Shown: piece by piece, positions 26,163 to 35,629 of the stretch | Layout of the letters: each line of letters begins with the position of its first letter | Numbering within the stretch: the stretch's first letter is position 1 | NCBI GenBank assembly: GCA_964539975.1 | Contig: CAZIKK010000012.1 | Span: 11,024-75,023 of the forward strand | From: 38-11 sp964539975 | GTDB lineage: Bacteria > Bacillota > Clostridia > Tissierellales > Dethiosulfatibacteraceae | Direction: 5' to 3' | DNA: 64,000 nucleotides | The notes under the pieces: generated by a model | What the model saw: only the letters and a program-made list of their open reading frames with translations | The model's database searches: none | Told to the model about the DNA's origin: nothing | Made by a program: the position numbers and the translations under genes

Positions 26163-27176
26163 ATGAAGGTGTTGGTGACAGGTGGATTAGGATTCATTGG
26201 CAGCCATACAGTGGCAGCTCTTATAGAGGCGCAGCATCAGGTGGTGATTGTAGACAACTTGATCAACTCAAAAATTCAAGTGTTGGACAAACTCCAAAAG
26301 CTGACAGGGACCAGACTTGAGTTTTATGAGATGGATGTTAGGGATAAAAGCGGCCTAGAAACGATATTTCTCAAAGATCAACTAGATGGGGTCATTCACC
26401 TGGCAGGCTTAAAATCAGTGGGAGAATCCGTGTTGAAGCCTCTTGACTATTATGAAAACAATATTCTTTCAACCATTGTCCTCACTCAGATGTGTTTAGA
26501 CTACAAAGTGGACAAGCTCGTGTTCAGTTCATCTGCAACCGTTTACGGTGATCAGCCAGCACCCTTTAAAGAAGAGATGAGTCTAGGGGCAACCACCAAT
26601 CCATACGGTGAGACCAAAAAGATTTGTGAGCGCATACTCACCGATTCAGTTAAGGTTAACAAAGGATTTTCAGTGATTTTGCTGCGCTATTTCAACCCCA
26701 TAGGTGCTCATGAAAGCGGGTTGATAGGAGAGGAACCCAATGGGATTCCCAACAACTTGATGCCGTTGATCGTGCAGGCAATGAAAAGAGAAACAGAACC
26801 TTTGCAAGTATACGGAAATGATTATGACACACCTGACGGGACGTGTATTCGAGATTACACTCACGTAGTGGATCTGGCTAAAGGACATTTGAAAGCCCTT
26901 GAGAAGATAAAAGAAGGATGTCAAATCTACAACCTAGGAACAGGAAAAGGGACTTCTGTGCTAGAATTGATCCATGCCTTCGAAAGAATAACTGGAGAGA
27001 AAGTGCCTATTGAAATGGGAAAGAAACGGTTAGGAGATATTGGTGTATCTTATGCAGATGTTTCAAAAGCCAAACAAGAACTGGGATGGCAAGCCGAAAA
27101 AGGATTGGACGCCATGGTCGCTGACACTTACCGCTTCGTTCAAAAAACAAAAGGGACGGTTCCTTTTGTTTTTTGA
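26163..27176 (+). CDS. galE: UDP-glucose 4-epimerase
   Basis: 337 aa. TGGLGFIGSHT NAD motif, FSSSATVYGD, NPYGETKK catalytic Tyr/Lys, RYFNPIGAHESG and GTCIRDYTHV, all GalE hallmarks. Supplies UDP-galactose. The last ~11 residues (KTKGTVPFVF and the stop codon) are encoded by palindrome copy 4 and look like a replaced natural C-terminus. ATG 26163 chosen (GGAG eight bases upstream). Confidence 0.93.
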   Translation: MKVLVTGGLGFIGSHTVAALIEAQHQVVIVDNLINSKIQVLDKLQKLTGTRLEFYEMDVRDKSGLETIFLKDQLDGVIHLAGLKSVGESVLKPLDYYENNILSTIVLTQMCLDYKVDKLVFSSSATVYGDQPAPFKEEMSLGATTNPYGETKKICERILTDSVKVNKGFSVILLRYFNPIGAHESGLIGEEPNGIPNNLMPLIVQAMKRETEPLQVYGNDYDTPDGTCIRDYTHVVDLAKGHLKALEKIKEGCQIYNLGTGKGTSVLELIHAFERITGEKVPIEMGKKRLGDIGVSYADVSKAKQELGWQAEKGLDAMVADTYRFVQKTKGTVPFVF

Positions 27177-27177
27177 A
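27139..27177 (+). repeat. GGGACGGTTCC palindromic element, copy 4 (inside galE)
   Basis: Palindrome centred at 27158, core plus TT/AA flanks. It overlaps the 3' end of galE and supplies its stop codon (27174-27176) in the right arm. Confidence 0.85.
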
Positions 27178-27215
27178 AACAAAACGAGGCAAAGACAAAA
27201 CGAGGGAGAATGTAC

Positions 27216-28358
27216 ATGAAAAAAGCTTTAGTGGTAGCCCGTGTGGTAAAAACTCATATTATGGTTTTTCACGTTCCTTATCTTAAACTATTGAAAGAGT
27301 TAGGCTTTGAAGTACATGTATGTGCTAAGAACGATTATGATGATCCAGACGAATTGAAGATTCCCTATTGTGATCGGTTTTTCGATTTACCTTTTGAACG
27401 GGAGCCTTTTAAGCGAAAAAACTTGGAAGCCTATAGAGGAATGAAGAAGCTGATAAAGGAACAGGATTATGAATTGATCCACTGTCATACACCAGTGGGC
27501 GGAGCTATTGCTAGAGTAGCAGCCAAGAACGTTAAAAACAAAGGTTCAAAAGTCGTTTATACAGCCCATGGGTTTCATTTTTTCAAAGGGGCACCTCTAA
27601 TGAATTGGTTGTTGTATTATCCAATAGAAAAACATCTTTCAAGATGGACAGATGCTTTGATCACCATCAATGAAGAGGATTACGAAATGATAATAAAAAG
27701 AGGGTTTCACGCAAAATACAAGGAATACACAATGGGAGTGGGAGTTGATTTGGAAAAATTTCACCCAGTATCCTTGACAACAAAAAAAAATCTTAGGGAA
27801 ACATACGGGTACAGCGATGAAGCATTCATCATCGCATATGTAGCTGAAATGGTTGAAAGAAAAAACCACCAAATGCTAATAGACGCCATGAAAGTATTAG
27901 TGAAAAAAATCCCCCAGCTCAAGTTGCTCTTTATAGGACAAGGAAAGTGCCTAGAAATCTTAAAGCAAAGAGTCAAAAATGATTGTTTGGACTCATCTAT
28001 TGATTTTATGGGTTTTAGACATGATGTGGCTGACTTGATGAGAATTTCGGACATTGCCGTGTCCGCATCGAGCAAAGAAGGGTTGCCTGTCAATGTGATG
28101 GAAGCCATGGCTTCAGGATTGCCCATGGTGGTGACTAACTGTAGAGGAAACAGACAGTTGGTCGCACATGAAAAAAATGGCTATGTGGTTGAAATAAATG
28201 ATATTGGAACATTTTGCCAAGGAGTGGAAAAACTCCAGCAATCTGAAGAACTGCGCAACACATTCGGAAAATTCAATTTAGAGGCGATACAGCGGTATGA
28301 CATCAAACAAGTGGTTAGACAGATGAAAGCCATTTATAGAAAAGTGTTAGTCGAGTAG
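27216..28358 (+). CDS. GT4 glycosyltransferase
   Basis: 380 aa, GT-B fold. N-terminal acceptor half with HCHTPVGGAIARVAA and YTAHGFHFFKG; C-terminal donor half with FIGQGKCLEIL and the EX7E motif in SSKEGLPVNVMEAMASG. Similar in style to capsular and EPS transferases. ATG 27216 preferred over 27210, which abuts the ribosome site. Donor and acceptor cannot be read from sequence. Confidence 0.9.
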   Translation: MKKALVVARVVKTHIMVFHVPYLKLLKELGFEVHVCAKNDYDDPDELKIPYCDRFFDLPFEREPFKRKNLEAYRGMKKLIKEQDYELIHCHTPVGGAIARVAAKNVKNKGSKVVYTAHGFHFFKGAPLMNWLLYYPIEKHLSRWTDALITINEEDYEMIIKRGFHAKYKEYTMGVGVDLEKFHPVSLTTKKNLRETYGYSDEAFIIAYVAEMVERKNHQMLIDAMKVLVKKIPQLKLLFIGQGKCLEILKQRVKNDCLDSSIDFMGFRHDVADLMRISDIAVSASSKEGLPVNVMEAMASGLPMVVTNCRGNRQLVAHEKNGYVVEINDIGTFCQGVEKLQQSEELRNTFGKFNLEAIQRYDIKQVVRQMKAIYRKVLVE

Positions 28359-28385
28359 GTAGGTCAATTAAATTGGAGGATGGTT

Positions 28386-29486
28386 GTGAAAATACTTCAT
28401 GTAATTAACAGCTTGGCGTTGGGAGGAGCAGAAAACCTGACAAGAGAGTTGATACCTATTATGAACCAAATGAGGGGGATCAACATAGATATTTTGTTAT
28501 TAAGCGACAAAGACAATGTGTTTGACGGGCAAATTATACAGGAAGGTGTCAAGATAGATGTGTTAAAACTTGACAAGATTTATCATCCAATGGCTATTAT
28601 TGGCATATGGCAACACATCCAAAAAGGAGCATATGATTTGGTGCATGCGCATACTTTTCCCACGCAGTATTGGGTGGCCTTGTCAAGACCAATGGTAGGA
28701 AAAAAGATCAAGTATTTGACAACCGAACACAGTACTCACAACAGAAGAAGAGAATGGCCAGTATTTAAGTACTTGGACAAATTTATATATGGTTTTTATG
28801 ATAGAATTATTTCTGTTTCTGAGCAAACTCAAGATAGCTTGAAAACATGGGTTAAACCTTCAAAAAGACAAGAAAAGAAGTACGTGGTTATAGAAAATGG
28901 CGTGAACATTGAGAAAATCAGACAAGTTTTGCCATATGAGAAAGAAGATTTAATTAAAGGGATTCCAAATGGGACCACATTGTTGTGTATGCCAGGGAGA
29001 TTTTCTCAAGCCAAGGACCAGGCAACTGTGATACGTGCCATCAAAAGACTGCCTGAAAATGTCCACTTGTTGCTGGTAGGAGAAGGTGACTTGATAGGGG
29101 ATCACAAAGCTTGTGTAAATCAATTGGGGTTAGGTGACAGAATACATTTTTTGGGGTTTCGGCAGGATATTTACAGGATCCTAAAGACTGTCGATTTGGT
29201 TGTTCTGTCTTCCCATTGGGAAGGATTTGGAATGGCTGCAGTAGAAGGAATGGCTTCTGGAAAACCGATTGTGGCAAGCCGGGTTCCAGGCTTGTCTGAA
29301 GTCGTTGAAGGAGCAGGGTTCTTGTTTGATCCACAAAATGATGAAGCCCTGGCTCAATGCATTCAACACTTGTTAGGAGATGAAGAAACCTACAAAGAAA
29401 AGGCAAGACAAGGGCAGATTAGGGCTGAAGAGTACGACATTCATATCATGGCAAAGCGTATGAAAGATTTGTACGACGCTATTTAA
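28386..29486 (+). CDS. GT4 glycosyltransferase
   Basis: 366 aa GT-B transferase. N-terminal glycine loop NSLALGGAENL, DLVHAHTFPTQYW, donor-site GRFSQAKDQ, LVGEGDL and the EX7E region SHWEGFGMAAVEGMASGKP. GTG 28386 has GGAGG six bases upstream; the ATG at 28380 overlaps that site. Part of the glycan operon. Confidence 0.9.
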   Translation: MKILHVINSLALGGAENLTRELIPIMNQMRGINIDILLLSDKDNVFDGQIIQEGVKIDVLKLDKIYHPMAIIGIWQHIQKGAYDLVHAHTFPTQYWVALSRPMVGKKIKYLTTEHSTHNRRREWPVFKYLDKFIYGFYDRIISVSEQTQDSLKTWVKPSKRQEKKYVVIENGVNIEKIRQVLPYEKEDLIKGIPNGTTLLCMPGRFSQAKDQATVIRAIKRLPENVHLLLVGEGDLIGDHKACVNQLGLGDRIHFLGFRQDIYRILKTVDLVVLSSHWEGFGMAAVEGMASGKPIVASRVPGLSEVVEGAGFLFDPQNDEALAQCIQHLLGDEETYKEKARQGQIRAEEYDIHIMAKRMKDLYDAI

Positions 29487-29504
29487 AACAAAAGGAGAAA
29501 AAAG

Positions 29505-30374
29505 GTGATAATCATCAAATTAATAGGTGGATTAGGAAACCAGATGTTCCAATATGCGCTTTATAAAAAATTTAAGCAACTTGACCGACCTGTTAAACTG
29601 GATCGTTCATGGCTATTGACGAAACCGGCACATAATGGTTATGAGCTAGATCGGGTATTTGATATTCATGGGGATTTTGCTTCTTTTGAAGAGGTTCATC
29701 AACTTGGAGATTGTAAAAGCGATTTGTTTTCGAAGATAAAAAGAAGGATATTTGGAGTAAAAAGCAGCCATTACATCCACGAAAAGTTTGAATATGATCC
29801 TAAAATATGGAAAATGGAAGAAGGTTATCTTGATGGGTATTGGCAAAGTGAAAAATTTTTTCTTGACTGTAAAGAACAGGTGGTAGGAGACTTTTTGTTC
29901 AAAGGGGAATTAGGAGAAAAGAACAGGAAAGTCAAAGCCTTAGCTGAGGCAGAGAATTCTGTCAGCCTTCATGTGAGAAGAGGCGACTATATTGCTAACC
30001 CAAAGATAAATAAAAAACATGGCAACATTTGCAACAACCATTATTACAAGCAAGGCATTGAACACATGGAAAGAGTGCTGGCAAAGCCCCTGTTTATCAT
30101 ATTTTCTGACGATATGGATTGGGTAATAAAGAACTTAAAGCTAAAAAATGGCATCTATGTAGATTGGAACACAAAAGATCAAAGCTATAAAGATATGTGG
30201 CTGATGTCATGCTGTAAAAACAATATCATCGCCAACAGTTCTTTTAGTTGGTGGGGAGCCTATTTAAACAGGAATCCCGATAAAGTGGTAATAGCACCAA
30301 ATAGATGGTTCAATGACAGGACCATTAATACAAATGATGTGGTGCCTGAAAACTGGCAAAAGATAAAAGTGTAA
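29505..30374 (+). CDS. GT11 alpha-1,2-fucosyltransferase-like
   Basis: 289 aa. Family motifs: GGLGNQMFQYALYKK at the start, HVRRGDY (donor phosphate binding), IIFSDDMDW and NSSFSWWGAYLN. Transfers fucose from GDP-fucose, which the next genes make. GTG start with AAAGGAG. A fucosylated surface glycan is therefore expected. Confidence 0.92.
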   Translation: MIIIKLIGGLGNQMFQYALYKKFKQLDRPVKLDRSWLLTKPAHNGYELDRVFDIHGDFASFEEVHQLGDCKSDLFSKIKRRIFGVKSSHYIHEKFEYDPKIWKMEEGYLDGYWQSEKFFLDCKEQVVGDFLFKGELGEKNRKVKALAEAENSVSLHVRRGDYIANPKINKKHGNICNNHYYKQGIEHMERVLAKPLFIIFSDDMDWVIKNLKLKNGIYVDWNTKDQSYKDMWLMSCCKNNIIANSSFSWWGAYLNRNPDKVVIAPNRWFNDRTINTNDVVPENWQKIKV

Positions 30375-30393
30375 ACTAATATGGGGTGGATAA

Positions 30394-31458
30394 ATGGGAA
30401 AAATAGCATTGATTACAGGTATTACAGGGCAAGATGGCTCTTTCTTGGCAGAATTATTGCTAAAGAAAGGGTATCAGATTCATGGGATCATAAGAAAGAG
30501 TTCGGCTTTTAACACAGAAAGAATTGAGCATCTGTACTTGAAAGAATTGTTGAGAAACTCAAACAGAGACAGACAGATTCGGCTTCATTACGGGGACCTG
30601 ACAGACCCAACCAATCTTATTCGGTTGATCCAAGAAATCAAACCAGATGAGATCTATAATTTGGCCGCTATGTCTCATGTGAAGGCTTCTTTTGAGCTTC
30701 CAGAATACACAGCAGATACCAATGGATTGGGCACGCTTAGATTGTTGGAAGCTGTAAGATTACTTGGGTTAGGAGAGAAAACCAAGATCTACCAAGCTTC
30801 CACATCGGAACTATTTGGAAAAGCGGAAGCATTTCCTCAAAACGAAGACACCCCTTTTCATCCAAGAAGCCCCTATGGAGTGGCGAAACTCTATAGTTAT
30901 TGGATCACCAAAAACTACCGTGAAGCCTACAATTTATTTGCAGTGAATGGCATTCTGTTTAACCATGAATCAGAACGACGGAGTGAAACCTTTGTGACTA
31001 GAAAAATCTCCTTGTCTGCTGCAAGAATAAAAAAAGGATTGCAAAAAAAACTATATTTGGGGAACCTGAATGCCAAACGGGACTGGGGTTATGCAAAAGA
31101 TTATGTGGAATGCATGTGGCAAATGCTTCAACAAGATCAACCGGAAGATTTTGTCGTTGCAACAGGGCAAACCCACACAGTCAGAGAATTTGCCACGTTG
31201 GCTTTCCAAGAGATGGGCATTCAATTGCAATGGGAAGGAGAAGGACTCAACGAAAAAGGAATGGACAAGAAAGGAAAAGTGTTGATAGAAGTAGATCCTA
31301 AATATTTCAGACCGTTAGAAGTAGATTGTTTGGTTGGAGATGCCACAAAAGCGAAGAAAAAATTGGGATGGGATCCTCAGAAAACCAGCTTTCACCAATT
31401 GGTGAAAATCATGGTCAAACATGATTGGGAATTGGTTGACCGAGAAGTTGGCAGATAG
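30394..31458 (+). CDS. gmd: GDP-mannose 4,6-dehydratase
   Basis: 354 aa. TGITGQDGSFLAELL NADP motif, STSELFGKAEAFPQNE, SPYGVAKLYSYW catalytic Tyr/Lys and FNHESERRSETFVTRK, all diagnostic. First step of GDP-L-fucose synthesis. Directly precedes fcl. Confidence 0.96.
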   Translation: MGKIALITGITGQDGSFLAELLLKKGYQIHGIIRKSSAFNTERIEHLYLKELLRNSNRDRQIRLHYGDLTDPTNLIRLIQEIKPDEIYNLAAMSHVKASFELPEYTADTNGLGTLRLLEAVRLLGLGEKTKIYQASTSELFGKAEAFPQNEDTPFHPRSPYGVAKLYSYWITKNYREAYNLFAVNGILFNHESERRSETFVTRKISLSAARIKKGLQKKLYLGNLNAKRDWGYAKDYVECMWQMLQQDQPEDFVVATGQTHTVREFATLAFQEMGIQLQWEGEGLNEKGMDKKGKVLIEVDPKYFRPLEVDCLVGDATKAKKKLGWDPQKTSFHQLVKIMVKHDWELVDREVGR

Positions 31459-31484
31459 AGGTGATGGATAAGGAGAGTGGTTGG

Positions 31485-32414
31485 ATGAACGACAAGTCGA
31501 AAATATATGTTGCAGGTCATAAAGGTATGGTGGGTTCTGCAATTTTGAGAAATCTGATAGCCTGTGGCTATTCAAATATTGTAAACAAGAATTCCAAAGA
31601 ATTAGATCTAACCAGACAAACAGAAGTGGAATGCTTTTTCGAGACAGAAAGACCAGAGTTTGTTTTTCTAGCTGCTGCAAAAGTTGGAGGAATACAGGCA
31701 AACATCACCTATCCAGCAGAGTTCATCTATCAAAACTTGATGATAGAAGCAAATGTCATTCATTGTGCGTACAGATTTGGTGTGAAAAAACTGTTGTTTT
31801 TGGGTTCATCGTGCATCTACCCTAAATTATCCCATCAACCCATCAAAGAAGAGGACCTTATGACAGGTCCACTTGAGCCATCAAATGAGGCGTATGCCAT
31901 ATCAAAAATCGCAGGGATAGAACTGTGCAAATCTTATAGAAGGCAATACGGATGCAATTTTATCTCGGTCATGCCAACCAATCTTTATGGATATTATGAC
32001 AACTTTGATTTGGAAACAAGTCACGTGATACCGGCATTGCTTAGAAAGTTTCATGAGGCAAAAATAAATGGAGACAAAAAGGTTGAGATATGGGGAACGG
32101 GGACACCAAGAAGAGAATTCTTATTTGCGGATGACTTGGCAGATGCATGTATTTATTTAATGAGACATTATAATGGAGAGAAGCCTGTCAATATTGGCAC
32201 AGGAAAGGACCTCACAATCAGAGAATTGGCCGAAAAAGTGAAGAGCGTGGTGGGTTATAAAGGACAAATCATCAATGATGTTAGCAAACCCGATGGGACA
32301 CTTAGAAAACAACTAGACATTGCTTTTTTAAAGACTTTGGGCTGGCAGCATCGTATTGAGTTGGAAGAAGGACTGGAAAAGCTGTATCAATGGTATGTTC
32401 AAAGACAAGATTAA
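31485..32414 (+). CDS. fcl: GDP-L-fucose synthase
   Basis: 309 aa. KIYVAGHKGMVGSAI, GSSCIYPKLSHQPI, NEAYAISKIAG catalytic Tyr/Lys and NIGTGKDLTIRELA. Second step of GDP-fucose synthesis (epimerase/reductase). ATG 31485 gives the N-terminus usual for the family and has AAGGAG nine bases upstream. Confidence 0.95.
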   Translation: MNDKSKIYVAGHKGMVGSAILRNLIACGYSNIVNKNSKELDLTRQTEVECFFETERPEFVFLAAAKVGGIQANITYPAEFIYQNLMIEANVIHCAYRFGVKKLLFLGSSCIYPKLSHQPIKEEDLMTGPLEPSNEAYAISKIAGIELCKSYRRQYGCNFISVMPTNLYGYYDNFDLETSHVIPALLRKFHEAKINGDKKVEIWGTGTPRREFLFADDLADACIYLMRHYNGEKPVNIGTGKDLTIRELAEKVKSVVGYKGQIINDVSKPDGTLRKQLDIAFLKTLGWQHRIELEEGLEKLYQWYVQRQD

Positions 32415-32444
32415 CCTAAACCAGAAAAGGCAGGATAGATTATA

Positions 32445-33419
32445 ATGGACAGATTGGTATCTGTAATTATGAGCGTGTACAACGAAAGATTCGAATGGTT
32501 GGAAAAGTGTGTCCATTCGATCTTGAACCAAACACATAATCATTTGGAGTTTATCATCGTTTTGGATGATCCCGACAACCATGTCCTTAAAACAGGGTTA
32601 CAATGTATCGCAAGAGAAGATGAGAGAATCAAATTGATAGAAAATGAAAAAAACTTAGGTTCTGCAGCAAGCGCAAATGTGGCATTGAAATCTGCCAAGG
32701 GTTATTATATTGCAAAGATGGATGCAGACGATGTGCCAGTACGGAATCGACTGGAAATCCAAAAGCAATACTTGGAAAGAAACAACCTTGACTTTGTGTT
32801 TTCAGGGATGGCAGTCATAAATGAAGAAGGGAAGCATTTATATTTCACAGACTTAGAAGAATTGGACCATGAAAGAACCAAGCAGATTCTTGAGATCGCC
32901 AGTATTGCCAACCATCCCACGTGGTTTCTAAAAAAAAGCGTGCTAGATAGCATGGGGGGCTATAGAGAAATAGATTATTGCGAAGATTATGATGTGGTAT
33001 TAAGGGCTATGAAAAAAGGATATCGGATCGGCAAAATGCCAGGACATGTGGTGGCCTATAGGATGAGAGAGAACAGCATTTCAAGGACATACGGTTTGAA
33101 ACAATTCTTATATGCCAAGAGCATTTTAGAGGCTTACCATAAAGGAAGCCTGTTTAATGACGAGATCATTCCCCAAATTATGCAATTGGGATCCATTGAA
33201 GGGACGCAAATAGAAGCTAAAAAATTTGCAAAAGCTGAACAATTATACAATCAAGGCATTATCAATCTGAAAAACAAGAGAAAGGTATGGGGGAGCATCC
33301 AATTAATCAAAAGCCTTGGTAGAAGCAAGTACTTTCGCCAGAAATTCAGTAAATTGATTCAATACAAAAAACAAAAGGGACGGTTCCGTTTGTTTTTTGA
33401 AAATAAACGGGAACCCTGA
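32445..33419 (+). CDS. GT2 glycosyltransferase
   Basis: 324 aa GT-A transferase. VSVIMSVYNERFEWL start, LGSAASANVAL, DxD in AKMDADDVPVRNRLE, and ED motif in DYCEDYDVVLRA. No membrane helices. Its C-terminal ~20 residues run through a mutated palindrome (copy 5), giving QKGRFRLFFENKREP as a tail. Confidence 0.9.
   Translation: MDRLVSVIMSVYNERFEWLEKCVHSILNQTHNHLEFIIVLDDPDNHVLKTGLQCIAREDERIKLIENEKNLGSAASANVALKSAKGYYIAKMDADDVPVRNRLEIQKQYLERNNLDFVFSGMAVINEEGKHLYFTDLEELDHERTKQILEIASIANHPTWFLKKSVLDSMGGYREIDYCEDYDVVLRAMKKGYRIGKMPGHVVAYRMRENSISRTYGLKQFLYAKSILEAYHKGSLFNDEIIPQIMQLGSIEGTQIEAKKFAKAEQLYNQGIINLKNKRKVWGSIQLIKSLGRSKYFRQKFSKLIQYKKQKGRFRLFFENKREP
33365..33399 (+). repeat. GGGACGGTTCC palindromic element, copy 5 (inside GT2 gene)
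   Basis: Core palindrome centred at 33382 with one T-to-G change in the right arm (CCGTTTG) and no extended flanks. Wholly within the GT2 reading frame. Confidence 0.75.
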
Positions 33420-33431
33420 AAACCTGTTTTA

Positions 33432-33440
33432 TGGTATAAT
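33432..33440 (+). promoter_or_regulatory. Extended -10 promoter of the panE-ugd pair
   Basis: TGGTATAAT, a perfect extended -10, 38 bp before the TTG start. No clear -35. Confidence 0.5.
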
Positions 33441-33477
33441 CTGTTTTACAGATTGAGAAAACAAAGGAGGTTATCAT

Positions 33478-34401
33478 TTGGGAATAGATAAAATTGGCAT
33501 TGTTGGCATGGGCTCTTTGGGCATGTTGTTTGGTAGTTTGTTGGTAGATGCATTGGGGCAAGATGCAGTGATATTCATCATGGATCAAGAACGGAAAAAC
33601 AAGTATAACGGCATCATTCGAAAGGTGAATGGGAAACCCTATCCATTTCAAATAGTGTCATGTCAGGACCCAAAGATTCTGGTGGATGTATTAATATTTG
33701 CTGTGAAAGGAACTGGATTAAATGATGCCATGGCATTGGCCAAAAACTGGGTAGGAGAGAAAACCACATTGATTTCTCTTTTGAATGGCATCACCAGTGA
33801 ACAAGTAATTGGAGAACAATTTGGACATAACAAAGTGCTCTATGCGGTGGCTGAGGGCATGGATCCAGTCATTATTGGAGAGGACATGACCTATACCAAC
33901 AGCGGCTATTTGCGGATTGGGACCGACACTTTGGAAAATGGCAAGAAAGAGCGACTGGATCAGTTGTTGGCGCTATTTGAAAGCATAGGCTTTCCTTATA
34001 AAAAAGAAGAAGACGTCAGACATCGCTTGTGGAGCAAGTTCATGTTGAATGTAGGAGTGAACCAAGTGGTGATGGTTTATGAAGGAACTTATGGAACCAT
34101 TCAAAAAACAGGTGAAGCAAGAGATCTTATGATAGAAGCCATGAAAGAAGTTATTCCATTGGCTCAAAAAGAGGGAGTGGCCATCAATGAACAAGACTTG
34201 TGGTTTTATGTGGAATTGGTGGATACTTTAAATCCTCAAGGAATGCCATCCATGCGCCAAGACAGTCTTTATGGCAAAAAAACGGAAGTAGAGATGTTTT
34301 CTGGGAAGGTGTTGGAACTTGGGGAAAAACACGGTATGGCAACACCAATAAACTCAAAAATTTATGAGAAAATAAATAAGATGGAGCGATTAATACAATG
34401 A
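33478..34401 (+). CDS. panE: Ketopantoate reductase (PanE/ApbA family)
   Basis: 307 aa. NAD(P)-binding GIVGMGSLGMLFGSLL at the start, the LLNGITSEQVIGE loop and the ApbA C-terminal helical domain (HRLWSKFMLNVGVNQV; MPSMRQDSLYGKKTEVEMFSG). Reduces 2-dehydropantoate for pantothenate/CoA, or a related 2-oxo acid. TTG start with AAAGGAGG seven bases upstream. Overlaps ugd by 4 bp, an odd pairing of cofactor and sugar-nucleotide genes. Confidence 0.88.
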   Translation: MGIDKIGIVGMGSLGMLFGSLLVDALGQDAVIFIMDQERKNKYNGIIRKVNGKPYPFQIVSCQDPKILVDVLIFAVKGTGLNDAMALAKNWVGEKTTLISLLNGITSEQVIGEQFGHNKVLYAVAEGMDPVIIGEDMTYTNSGYLRIGTDTLENGKKERLDQLLALFESIGFPYKKEEDVRHRLWSKFMLNVGVNQVVMVYEGTYGTIQKTGEARDLMIEAMKEVIPLAQKEGVAINEQDLWFYVELVDTLNPQGMPSMRQDSLYGKKTEVEMFSGKVLELGEKHGMATPINSKIYEKINKMERLIQ

Positions 34402-35564
34402 AGATCACAGTAGTAGGAGCAGGATATGTGGGACTAGCTAATGGCGTCTTGCTTTCACAAAAAAACCAGGTGACCTTATTGGAAATCGATCCTGACAAAG
34501 TCAAGAAGATCAACCATCGCATATCTCCTATTGAGGATCCTGACATAGAAGATTTCCTAAAAACAAAGGCTTTGAAATTAAAGGCAACGACCCATTCAGA
34601 AGAAGCTTTTGAGAACGCTGATTATGTGATCATTGCCACGCCAACGGATTACGATACAAAGAGTCAACATTTTGATACAACCGCAGTAGCCTCTGTCATC
34701 CGACAAGTGTCAAAAGTGAACCCAGAAGGGCTCATGGTAATTAAATCAACATTGCCAGTGGGGTTCACTGAAAAAGCCAAGAAACAATATCACACAGACA
34801 ACATCATCTACATGCCAGAATTTTTGAGAGAAGGAAAAGCCTTGTCTGACAACTTGCATCCATGGCGGATTGTGGTAGGTGAAAAATCAAAACGAGCTAG
34901 AGCGTTGGCACAATTATGGATAGAAGGGGCGATCAAGGAAGAAATCTCAACCTTGTATGTCAACTCAAGGGAAGCAGAAGCCATTAAACTGTTCGCTAAC
35001 GCATACCTTGCTTTGAGAGTAGCCTTTTTCAATGAATTGGACGGATATGCTGAAATCAATGGATTGGACACCAGACAAATCATTGACGGCATAGGCTTGG
35101 ATCCTCGCATTGGGAACCATTATAACAACCCTTCGTTTGGGTATGGAGGCTATTGCTTGCCAAAGGATACGCAGCAATTGTTGACAAATTTCAAAGGCAC
35201 ACCTCAGAAGATCATGACGGCCATTGTGGAAGCAAATTCATGCAGAAAAGACCATATAGCAGATAGAATTCTCGAAAAAAACCCCAAAACTGTTGGCATT
35301 TACAGATTGACAGCAAAAGCAAGATCGGACAATATGAGGTGTGGCGCCATACAAGGCGTGATGAACCGCATTCAGTCCAAGGGAGTGGAAGTAGTGGTTT
35401 ATGAACCTGATTTGACAGAGCAAACCTTTAATCAGGCCAGGGTGATCCCCACATTCCATGAGTTTCAATCCATCTCAGATGTGATTGTGGCCAATCGATG
35501 GGCAGAAGAGTTAGTGGCATGCCAACACAAAGTATATACCAGAGATTTGTTCAACATCAACTAA
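34398..35564 (+). CDS. ugd: UDP-glucose 6-dehydrogenase
   Basis: 388 aa, the length of the short enterobacterial-type enzyme. NAD motif VVGAGYVGLANGVLL, IKSTLPVGFT, MPEFLREGKAL and catalytic Cys in GGYCLPKDTQQL. Makes UDP-glucuronate, the substrate of the uxs product at 25154. The stop codon adjoins palindrome copy 6. Confidence 0.94.
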   Translation: MKITVVGAGYVGLANGVLLSQKNQVTLLEIDPDKVKKINHRISPIEDPDIEDFLKTKALKLKATTHSEEAFENADYVIIATPTDYDTKSQHFDTTAVASVIRQVSKVNPEGLMVIKSTLPVGFTEKAKKQYHTDNIIYMPEFLREGKALSDNLHPWRIVVGEKSKRARALAQLWIEGAIKEEISTLYVNSREAEAIKLFANAYLALRVAFFNELDGYAEINGLDTRQIIDGIGLDPRIGNHYNNPSFGYGGYCLPKDTQQLLTNFKGTPQKIMTAIVEANSCRKDHIADRILEKNPKTVGIYRLTAKARSDNMRCGAIQGVMNRIQSKGVEVVVYEPDLTEQTFNQARVIPTFHEFQSISDVIVANRWAEELVACQHKVYTRDLFNIN

Positions 35565-35595
35565 CAAAAAACAAAAGGGACGGTTCCTTTTGTTT
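35565..35595 (+). repeat. GGGACGGTTCC palindromic element, copy 6 (right arm truncated)
   Basis: Centre at 35582. The left core arm is complete, but the right arm stops after CCTTTTGTTT and continues into unrelated sequence. Confidence 0.75.
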
Positions 35596-35629
35596 GGAGC
35601 CAAGTTTCATTTGAAAGATGGAGGGAAAA

